64,000 bases of DNA from Pseudomonadota bacterium (GTDB lineage Bacteria > Pseudomonadota > Gammaproteobacteria > Burkholderiales > Burkholderiaceae_E). A model generated the notes under the pieces. It saw only the letters and a program-made list of their open reading frames with translations, was not told the origin of the DNA and ran no database searches. A program made the position numbers and the translations under genes. The stretch spans positions 1 through 64,000 of the forward strand of contig JAEWGX010000134.1 in NCBI GenBank assembly GCA_023388075.1, written 5' to 3'. Positions 20,108 to 27,900 of the stretch are shown here, piece by piece; within the stretch, counting starts at the first letter, position 1, and each line of letters opens with the position of its first letter.

Positions 20108-21334
20108 TTAACGGACCATCACCCCGATCACCAGCGCATTCACCAGGTCGATGAAGAAACCGCAGACGAGCGGAACGATGATGAACGCGCGTGGCGCGGC
20201 ACCGTGCTCCCGGGTCACCGCGCTCATGTTGGCGACGGCGGTCGCCGTCGAGCCCAGCGCGATGCCGCCGAAGCCGGCGGAGGTGACCGCTGCTTCGTAG
20301 TCGCGGCCCATGAAGGGGAAGACCGCCAGGACGGTGAAGGCGACGGCCATCAGTACCTGCACCAGGAGCACGGCGGTCACGAACCCGGCCACGCCCTGCA
20401 TCTGCCAGATCTGCAGGCCCATCAGCGCCATCGTGAGGAACAGGCCCAGGCAGACGTCGGAGATCAACGCGACGCCCGGCTGCATGCTCGGCCAGCTCCA
20501 GAGACGGCCCTTGTCCTGGCTGAGCAGCGAGCCGAGGTTGCGCAACACGATGCCGGCGATGAGGCAGCCGACGAAGTCCGGCAGCCGCATGCCCGAGAGC
20601 GCGATCAGGCTGCTCACGCCGCGCCCCAGCATCAGCGCCGCGTTGAGCCAGAGCACCGCGAGCAGCACGCCGTAGTAGTCGAGCCGCGCGTGCGGCTCCT
20701 CCTCGTAGCGCTTGCCGATCTCCAGGTCGGCCTGCTTCGAGCCGGCGAGCCGATGGCGACGTATCAGGTAGCCCGCGATCGGCCCGCCTACCGCGCAGGC
20801 GGCGATCAGGCCGACCATGTTGGACGCGAGGCCGACCGTCTCCGCATCGGCGATCCCCAGCTCCTTCACGAAATAGGGCGACCATGCCAGGGTGGTGCCG
20901 ACACCGCCGGTCAGGGAGATCGATCCCGTCATCAGGCCGAGGCGCGGGTCCGTCCCGAACCCGGCGGCGATGGCCATGCCGACGACGTTCTGCATGACGA
21001 TGAAGGCGACGGCCAGCGCCAGCAGCACCAGCAGCGGTCGGCCGCCGTCGCGCAGCGTGCGCACGTCCGATCCCAGCCCGATGGCCGCGAAGAAGTACAG
21101 CAGCAGGATGTCGCGCACTGCCAGTTCGAACTCGACCGCGACGCCCGCCCCGAAGTAGAGCGCGGCGACCACGGCGATGCACAGCATCCCGCCGATCACG
21201 GGCTCCGGGATGCTGTAGCGGCGCAGGAGGGCGACGCGCTGCGTGACATCCTTGCCGATGAAGAGCAGGACGATCGCGAGGTTGAAGCTGGTGAAGGCGG
21301 AGACCGACAGGGACACCATGGAGATCGTCGTCAC
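20108..21334 (-). CDS. gltS: Sodium/glutamate symporter GltS
   Basis: The 408-residue integral membrane protein has about 10-12 hydrophobic segments. Family motifs include FIGKDVTQRV near the N-terminus, PEPVIGGM, GTDPRLGLMTGSISLTGGVGTTLAW and DVCLGLFLTMALMGLQIWQ. It would import glutamate with sodium across the inner membrane. The ATG at 21334 begins MTTISMVSLSVSAFTSFNLAIVL, a normal GltS N-terminus. Confidence 0.88.
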   Translation of the reverse strand: MTTISMVSLSVSAFTSFNLAIVLLFIGKDVTQRVALLRRYSIPEPVIGGMLCIAVVAALYFGAGVAVEFELAVRDILLLYFFAAIGLGSDVRTLRDGGRPLLVLLALAVAFIVMQNVVGMAIAAGFGTDPRLGLMTGSISLTGGVGTTLAWSPYFVKELGIADAETVGLASNMVGLIAACAVGGPIAGYLIRRHRLAGSKQADLEIGKRYEEEPHARLDYYGVLLAVLWLNAALMLGRGVSSLIALSGMRLPDFVGCLIAGIVLRNLGSLLSQDKGRLWSWPSMQPGVALISDVCLGLFLTMALMGLQIWQMQGVAGFVTAVLLVQVLMAVAFTVLAVFPFMGRDYEAAVTSAGFGGIALGSTATAVANMSAVTREHGAAPRAFIIVPLVCGFFIDLVNALVIGVMVR

Positions 21335-21383
21335 GAGGCGCGCGCGGGCGCCGGGACTCGTGATTGTCGACGATCCGGGACGC

Positions 21384-21752
21384 CTACTCGCCCCTGGGCT
21401 TGCCCTCGTCCGCCGCGTGCGGGTCGTGGAGCACCGTACCGGTGCCGACGCCCACGCCCACCCGGGCGTTGCTTCCGCCGATCGGCGTGCTGGCGCCGAC
21501 GCCGGCGCCGCCGGTGACCCGGCCGCTCTGGTTGACCCCGACGCCCACGCCGACCGGGCCGACGCCGGTGCCGACCCCCACGTTCACGCCGCCGCCGCTG
21601 CCGACGCCGACTCCCAGCGACACGCCGGGAACGACCGGCACGCCGATGTCGACGCCCGCGCCGACGGAGGCGCAGGCGGACAGGCACGCGGCGGTGCCAC
21701 AGGCGAGAAGAAGGCGGACGGGGAGGGCGGCTCTTGGGGAGGAATGACTCAT
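21384..21752 (-). CDS. Glycine/valine-rich lipoprotein
   Basis: The 122-residue precursor has a lipoprotein signal (LPVRLLLACGTAACLSAC) with a lipobox ending in Cys27. The mature part is almost entirely Gly, Val, Pro and Ser in an irregular dipeptide-like repeat (VGVGVGSGGGVNVGVG), followed by a polar tail (HDPHAADEGKPRGE). No known domain is recognised. It lies 49 bp upstream of gltS on the same strand and may be co-transcribed. The low complexity makes the reading frame less certain, but the lipobox supports it. Confidence 0.6.
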   Translation of the reverse strand: MSHSSPRAALPVRLLLACGTAACLSACASVGAGVDIGVPVVPGVSLGVGVGSGGGVNVGVGTGVGPVGVGVGVNQSGRVTGGAGVGASTPIGGSNARVGVGVGTGTVLHDPHAADEGKPRGE

Positions 21753-21875
21753 GCGTTCCAGTCTAGACGATCACGGCTCCGTGCCTCGTGCTTGCCCCTG
21801 CGCCGGCGTCGGGCCATCGGCGTGGGCGCAGGCCGCGACGCCCTGCGGCGTGCAGCCTGCTCGAGAAGGACCCGA

Positions 21876-22196
21876 TCAGCCGATCAGGTTCGGCGGCGTG
21901 CCTTCGTCCTGGCGATGGAACGCGATCAGGTTAGGGGGCGTGCCCTCGTCTTCCCGGTGCTGGGCGATCAGGTTGGGTGGTGTCCCCTCGTCCTCGCGGT
22001 GGAAGGCGATCAGGTTCGGCGGGGTTCCTTCATCCGGCCGATGGCCCGCGAGCAGGTTGGGAGGCATGCCTTCGTCCTGCATGTGGACGGAGCGCTTCGT
22101 GAAGGGTGTCCCTTCGTCGGGCGCGCTGGCAGCCGTGGCTGCGATCGCGCCGGTCGCGACGAGAGCGGCCACGATGAACGAGTGAGCTGCTTTCAT
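21876..22196 (-). CDS. Secreted protein of tandem 14-residue repeats
   Basis: No family is recognised. The 106-residue precursor has a signal peptide (KAAHSFIVAALVATGAIAATAASA) and then six units of a 14-residue repeat, consensus DEGTPPNLIAFHRE. The first unit (DEGTPFTKRSVHMQ) is divergent and the last stops after DEGTPPNLIG. ATG 22196 is chosen because the signal peptide starts there with GGAG upstream. Each unit ends in a His plus a basic residue, so the mature product could bind metal, be processed at basic sites, or form an extended array. It faces away from the regulator operon at 22483. Confidence 0.7.
   Translation of the reverse strand: MKAAHSFIVAALVATGAIAATAASAPDEGTPFTKRSVHMQDEGMPPNLLAGHRPDEGTPPNLIAFHREDEGTPPNLIAQHREDEGTPPNLIAFHRQDEGTPPNLIG
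21879..22118 (-). repeat. Five and a half tandem 42-bp coding repeats
   Basis: Units run (minus strand) 22077-22118, 22035-22076, 21993-22034, 21951-21992, 21909-21950 and a partial 30-bp unit 21879-21908. Each encodes one 14-residue unit. The three units between 21909 and 22034 are the most alike in protein sequence, with synonymous differences, so selection appears to act on the peptide rather than on the DNA. Confidence 0.85.
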
Positions 22197-22353
22197 TTTC
22201 GGACTCCTTGCAGACGTGCCACGGATCGGGTGCCGTCGGATGACGGCGCTTGCCTGCCGTGTGAGGCCAGTATTCGGCGTCGCACCGACGGGCGCCATTG
22301 TCCGGAGGTCCAGCAGAGGTTGAGGCCTGGCTCCCTGCCGTCGGGGCGGCGTG

Positions 22354-22369
22354 GCTAAACCGGTTTAGC
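22354..22369. promoter_or_regulatory. Perfect 16-bp palindrome, activator-site position
   Basis: GCTAAACCGGTTTAGC is an exact inverted repeat. Its centre (22361.5) is about 62 bp upstream of the start point predicted from the TATAAT at 22412, a common class I activator position. The best candidate ligand is the NarL/FixJ-type regulator encoded just downstream. This is inferred from geometry only. Confidence 0.55.
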
Positions 22370-22388
22370 GAATCGGGGCTTCGGTTGA

Positions 22389-22417
22389 GTTACACGCCGG
22401 TCGCGCGCTCCTATAAT
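22389..22417 (+). promoter_or_regulatory. Sigma-70-type promoter of the regulator/kinase/fusion operon
   Basis: A consensus TATAAT (22412-22417) is preceded at 17 bp by GTTACA (22389-22394, 4 of 6 matches to TTGACA). The predicted start is near 22424, about 60 bp before the response-regulator ATG. The weak -35 fits a promoter needing an activator at the palindrome upstream. Confidence 0.6.
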
Positions 22418-22482
22418 CCCGCTCGACGACCGTCCTCTCGACGCCTTGGCTGTTCGGCGCCTTCTCGATCTCGGGGGGCTCG

Positions 22483-23166
22483 ATGCATATCCTGATCGTC
22501 GACGACCATCCGCTGTTCCGCGAAGGGATGAAGATCCTGTTGTCTTCGCTGGATCCCGCGGTGCTGATGTCGGAGGCCGGGACGGTCGCGGAGGCGGTCG
22601 CCCGGGCCGCAACCGAATCCCCCGATCTCGTCCTGCTCGACATGAACCTGCCCGGCGTTAGCCGGCTGGATGCATTGCGCCAGGTGAAGGACGCCTACGA
22701 GTCGGCGGCGGTGGTGGTGGTTTCCGGCGACGAGGATCCGCTCTTCGTCCGCGCCTGTATCGAAGCCGGTGCCGCCGGCTACATCCCGAAGACGACGGAC
22801 TCGGCGCTGACCATCCAGGCGCTTCGCCTGGTCCTGGCCCACGGCATCTACCTCCCGCGCTCGGCCCTGGGCCGTCCGGCAACGGCGCGGCAGCCGGGAG
22901 TCTCGGCGCCGTGGAGTGAGCTGCAACTGAGCGATCGCCAGATGGCTGTGCTGGAGCGCATGCTGCGGGGCAAGCCCAACAAGATCATCGCGCGCGACCT
23001 CAACATCGCGGTCGGTACGGTCAAGGCCCATCTCTGGGCGGTCTACCAGGCGCTGGGTGTCACCTCCCGGTCGCAGGCGATGTATCGGGTGCACGAGCTC
23101 GGCCTCTTCGATGGCGGACGCTCCGGCTCGCAGCCGGAACGAAGCGGCAATGAACCCAGGACGTGA
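22483..23166 (+). CDS. NarL/FixJ-family response regulator
   Basis: The 227-residue protein has a receiver domain (residues 1-120; acidic pair Asp7/Asp8, acceptor Asp53 in LVLLDMNLPG, Lys in GYIPKTTD) and a LuxR-type helix-turn-helix (about 150-210: LSDRQMAVLERMLRGKPNKIIARDLNIAVGTVKAHL). It would bind DNA as a phosphorylated dimer. The kinase gene overlaps its 3' end, indicating a cognate pair. Likely targets are its own promoter palindrome and the divergent 14-residue-repeat gene. Confidence 0.9.
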   Translation: MHILIVDDHPLFREGMKILLSSLDPAVLMSEAGTVAEAVARAATESPDLVLLDMNLPGVSRLDALRQVKDAYESAAVVVVSGDEDPLFVRACIEAGAAGYIPKTTDSALTIQALRLVLAHGIYLPRSALGRPATARQPGVSAPWSELQLSDRQMAVLERMLRGKPNKIIARDLNIAVGTVKAHLWAVYQALGVTSRSQAMYRVHELGLFDGGRSGSQPERSGNEPRT

Positions 23167-24937
23167 CAAGCCGGCGCGGCTGTCTGCTGCCCTCGCCGAG
23201 GAGCTGCTGGCGCTGCTCGCCCGGCAGGGTCGTCGGGTGCCGGTACCCGTGTTCCTGTGCGCGCTGCTGCTCGCCTCGGTGGCGTGGAGCCAGTTGGGCG
23301 GCTGGCTGCCGTGGGCATGGCTCGCCTTGGTCACGCTCGTGCTGGCGGTGCGTTGGAAGGTCCTGGCCGGCTTGCCCTCGGCGCGCCGTGGCGCGCGCGA
23401 CAAGCTCCGCATCGCGGCAACGCTGAGTGGAATCAACGGAGTGGTCCATGCCACCGCGATCGGCTTCGCGATGCACCTGGATGCGCCGGGCCGGGCCATC
23501 GTGACCATCGTGCTGCTCGGCCTGTGCGCGGGCGCCGTTGCCACCACCGGCGGCTACCGGCCCGCCTTCCTCGCCTTCTCGGGGACCACGCTGTTGCCGC
23601 TCGCCGCGATGTGGGCCGCGGGAACCGGGGAACGGATGCAGTGGATGGACGCCTTCACCGCCGTGCTCATCCTGGTCTACGGCCTGGTGCTCCTTGGCCT
23701 GGCACGGGACGCGTTCCAGCTCTTCGAGCGATCGGTGGAGATCCGCCAGGAGCAGGCGGACATGAACCGCCAGTTGCGCGAGGCGCTCCGGGAGGCGGAA
23801 GCGGCGAACCGGGCCAAGACCCGCTTTCTCGCCTCGGCCAGCCACGACCTGCGCCAGCCGATGCACACGCTGTCGCTCTTCAGCGCCGCGCTCCGGATGC
23901 GTCCGCTGGATGCGGGCTCGCGGGACATCGCGCGGCATATCGACACGGCGCTGCAGGCGCTGGCGGCGCAGCTCGATGCGCTGCTGGACGTCTCCAAGCT
24001 CGACGCGGGCGTCGTGCCGGTGCATCGTGCAAGCTTCTCGCTTCGCGATTTCGTGGAGCGCCTTGGCGAGGAGTACGTTCCGCTCGCAGCGGGCAAGGGC
24101 CTGGCGCTGACGGTGGACTGCCCGGCCGACGCCGTCTGCGAAACGGACGAGGCGCTCCTCGGTCGGATCGTCCGGAACCTGCTGGAGAACGCCATCAAGT
24201 ACACCCCGGCGGGCGGGATCCACCTGCGCGCGCGCGCGGAGGACGCGAGCTGGCTCGTGTCGGTGCAGGACAGCGGCATCGGAATCCCGCAAGCCGAGCA
24301 TCAACGGGTGTTCGAGGAGTTCTACCAGCTCGGCAACCCCGAGCGGGACCGATCGCGCGGGCTGGGGCTGGGCCTTTCCATCGTGCGCCGGCTGGCCCGT
24401 CTCCTCCACGTGGGCGTCTCGATGTCGTCGGCCCCGGGCGTGGGCACCACGTTCACGCTCACGGTGCCGCAAGGGCGGGCGACTACGCAGCCAGGTGACG
24501 CGCAAGCACCGTCATCGGCGATGGCGTCGCTCGCGGGCACGACGATCCTGGTGCTCGACGACGAGGAGGCGGTGCGGCTCGGGATGCAGGCGCTCCTGCA
24601 CGCACTCGATTGCCGGGTGGAGCTGGCCGGCTCGGTCGCCGAGGCGATCGAGCGCTGCGACGCCACGCCTCTGGACCTCGCGCTGGTCGACCTCAGGCTC
24701 CGGGGCGACGAAGACGGCATCGCCGCGGTGGCGGCGCTGCGCCGCAGAAGGCCGGGATTGCCCGCGATCTTCGTGAGCGGCGACACCGCGCCCGAACGCC
24801 TGAAGGAGGCCCACGCGGTCGGCATTCCGCTGCTCCACAAGCCGGTGACCGCGGAGGCGCTTTGCCGGGCCATCGTGGCCCAAACGAAGGAAGGGGACCT
24901 CCATGGAACCGGAACCCGCAGGGCCACAGCCGCGTGA
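23150..24937 (+). CDS. Hybrid sensor histidine kinase with C-terminal receiver
   Basis: The 595-residue protein has five or six membrane helices in residues about 25-180, a linker coiled coil, HisKA with His232 in SASHDLRQPMHTL, HATPase_c (NLLENAIKYTP, DSGIGIP, GLGLGLSIVRR) and a C-terminal receiver with Asp514 (LALVDLRLRGDEDG). The SHDLRQP box is typical of hybrid kinases paired with LuxR-type regulators. ATG 23150 overlaps the regulator gene by 17 bp; an upstream ATG at 23111 is an alternative. Its 3' end overlaps the giant fusion gene by 35 bp, so all three are translated from one message. Confidence 0.88.
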   Translation: MNPGRDKPARLSAALAEELLALLARQGRRVPVPVFLCALLLASVAWSQLGGWLPWAWLALVTLVLAVRWKVLAGLPSARRGARDKLRIAATLSGINGVVHATAIGFAMHLDAPGRAIVTIVLLGLCAGAVATTGGYRPAFLAFSGTTLLPLAAMWAAGTGERMQWMDAFTAVLILVYGLVLLGLARDAFQLFERSVEIRQEQADMNRQLREALREAEAANRAKTRFLASASHDLRQPMHTLSLFSAALRMRPLDAGSRDIARHIDTALQALAAQLDALLDVSKLDAGVVPVHRASFSLRDFVERLGEEYVPLAAGKGLALTVDCPADAVCETDEALLGRIVRNLLENAIKYTPAGGIHLRARAEDASWLVSVQDSGIGIPQAEHQRVFEEFYQLGNPERDRSRGLGLGLSIVRRLARLLHVGVSMSSAPGVGTTFTLTVPQGRATTQPGDAQAPSSAMASLAGTTILVLDDEEAVRLGMQALLHALDCRVELAGSVAEAIERCDATPLDLALVDLRLRGDEDGIAAVAALRRRRPGLPAIFVSGDTAPERLKEAHAVGIPLLHKPVTAEALCRAIVAQTKEGDLHGTGTRRATAA

Positions 24938-27900
24938 GACCGACAGCGGGGAAGGGCGCGCCACCCAGTGGCTGTCGCGCGGACTCGAGGCGCTCATCGA
25001 AGGACTCGGGCGGGACGCCACCGAGCCGGCGGACGATGCGGACTTCGATGTCCTCGTCGTCGGCAGCGGCTATGGGGGTGCGATCGCCGCCGCGGAGCTC
25101 GCCCGCCACCGCGGCACAAGGCGCGTGTGCGTCCTGGAGCGGGGCCGTGAGCGACTGCCGGGCGCCTTCCCGTCGCGGATGGCCGAGCTGGCGGGCCACG
25201 TCCGCTTCTCCACGCAGGGCTCGAGCCGGCCGCGCGGACGCCGCGAAGGATTGTTCGACCTGCGACTGGGCGAGGACCTGTGCGCGCTGGTGGCGAACGG
25301 CGTCGGTGGCGGCTCGCTGATCAATGCGGGCGTGATGGTCATGCCGCCTCGCGCGGTCCTCGAATCGCGGGCCTGGCCGAAGGCATTGCGGGACCCGTCG
25401 TCCGTCGAGGGGCTGCTGGCAACCGGTGCCGCCCTGGCGAGCCGGCTGGGGGCGACGGCGACCCCGGAGACACCCGGCTCGCCGCTGCCGCTCAAGTTCA
25501 AGGCGCTGCAGGCGCTGGCGGGGCGCCACGGCGCGACGACAGTGCCGATCACCGTTGCACCGGCCCGTGCCGATGCCGAGCGGATCCCGACACCGGCCGG
25601 TGTCGCGATCGACGCGTGCGTCGGTTGCGGCGGCTGCTTCACCGGTTGCAACTACAACGCCAAGGTCTCGCTCGACGTCACCCTGCTCGCCGAGGCGCGG
25701 CGGGCCGGCGCGGAGATCTACGCCGGCGCCACCGTGCTGAAGCTCGAGCGACTCGCGCGCTGCGGCGCCGGGCCTGCGTGGCAGGTGACGGTGGTCCACA
25801 CCGACGAGGTCCTGCGCCGGCGCGAGCCCAAGCCGTTCCTGCTCAGTGCGCGCCGCGTGGTGCTCGCCGCCGGCACCTTCGGTTCGACCGAGATCCTCAT
25901 GCGCTCGCGCAGCGACAGCCTGCGCTGGTCGCCGAAGCTGGGGCACCAGGTGTCGGCCAACGGCGATCTCATCGCCGCGGCCTACGACACCCGCGCGCAG
26001 GCGAACTGCGCGGCGCTGGAGCAGATCGACCCGCGCAGCACCGATCCGGGCGAGCGCGTGGGGCCGACCATCACCGGAATGATCGACCTGCGCTCGCCGC
26101 CCGGCGGCGGCGTCGCGCCCAGGGACGACGACCTGGTCATCCAGGACCTCGCGATTCCCGCTCCGTTGCGCCGGCTGCTGGAGGAGACCGTCACCACCAC
26201 GGCGGCGCTGCAGCGACTGCCCGAAGCGGACACGTCGCGTCATGGCGACCCGCGGGGTCGCGCCGATCCGTGCGCGGTGAACCAGGACGCCGTGAGGCGG
26301 ACGCTCACCGTGGCGATCATCGGCCACGACAGCGCCGATGGCGTGATGCTCTTCGAAGGCAAGGACGACGGCGACGGCGATGGTGCCATCCGGGTCCGGT
26401 GGCCGTCGTTGCGCCACTATCCGCCGCTCCTCGCGCGGCATCGGCGGTTCGAGTCGCTGCTGCGGTCCTCCATCGGCGGGCAGGCCTTGCCCAATCCGCT
26501 CTGGCGACCGCTGCCGGACAAGCTCGAGTTCCTCCTCGGCGCCCAGGCCGGGCCGCTCCTCACGGTGCATCCGCTGGGCGGCTGTCCGATGGGTGACGAC
26601 TCGCGCTCCGGCGTCGTCGATGACCTGGGCCGGGTGTTCGACGGCGCCTCTCCGACGTCGACGAGCTGCCACCCCGGCCTCGTCGTGCTGGACGGCGCCA
26701 TCATCCCGACCTCCCTCGGCATCAACCCGGCGCTGACGATCGCGAGCGTCGCGATGCGCGCCGTCACCGCGCTGCGCGCCCAGTGGGGCTACGACACGCC
26801 CGACGGCGCGACGCAGCAGATCGGGGACCGGCCGGTCTTCCGGGAGCCGCAACCGCCCGCGCGCCGCCGTCCAACACGGGTCGAGATGGTGGAGCGCCTC
26901 TCCGGCCCGCTGGTCCTCGACGGTGTCGGGCGACCCGGCAAGCCGGTGCATGTCGAGCTCACGCTGCGCTTCGCCAGCGTGTCCGTGGCGGCCCTGGCTT
27001 CGGGCACCACCAGGGCACGGCTGACCTTGCCGCCCGGCGGTGGGCGGCTGCGGATCTTCGAGTGCGAGCCACCCGACGATCGCGAAGCGCCCGACGACAA
27101 GGCGCTGCTGGTGGCCAGCCTCGGCGGCACGCTGCGGGTCTTCCACGAGGAGGAATCGACCTCGCTGGCGCGAAGGATCCGCGGCGCCTGGGCCTGGTTC
27201 AGGAACCGCGGCTTGCGCGACGGCGTCCTCTGGGCGATCGACCGGGTGGCCGGCAACGGGCCGATGCCGACCGGCGAGACGAGCGCGGGCCGTGAGGCCC
27301 TGAGGCTCCTGCGGATCGCCTGGGACGTGAGCTCGCGCGCCGGCGCGGTTCGCCGCCTGGACTACGACCTGGCGATCACGAACGTGGAGGCACCTGGGCT
27401 CGCGCCCGGGATCGTCCGTGCGTTCAAGGGCGGCCCCATCGTCGGATCGAAGCGACTGACGTACTCGCGGCGGGGCAATCCCTGGCGACAGCTGATGGAG
27501 GTGGCGCTGGACAGCTTCCCGCTCGCTCGTGGCACGAAGCGGGCTCTCCGGCTGGACGCCGGCTTCCTCGCGCGCCAGGGCGTGCCGCTGATGCGGATCG
27601 TCCGGCAGGAGGACCAGCCGACGGCGCTGGTGGACATCGCCGCGCTGCTGCTCTACCTCACCCGGATGCTGCTCCACGTCCACGCCTGGAGCTTCCGTGC
27701 ACCGGACCTGCCGCGGGCCCGGACGATCGAGCGGCTGCCGGGGATCGTTCCCGGCCTGCCGCCGCCCATCGTCCACGAGTTCCAGGTGGCCGCGCCGCGC
27801 GAGGGTATTCCGGTGATGGTGCGGCTCACCCACTATCCGGCCGCGAACAGGGGGGGCGGCGAAGGGGCAACGTCGCGGGCGGAGGCGCCACCGGCGGGCA

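Noticed and set aside
21876..22118. Regular 42-bp repeats considered as a CRISPR-like array
   Set aside because: The units abut without spacers, are in frame within a signal-peptide protein, and differ mainly at synonymous positions; no cas gene is near.
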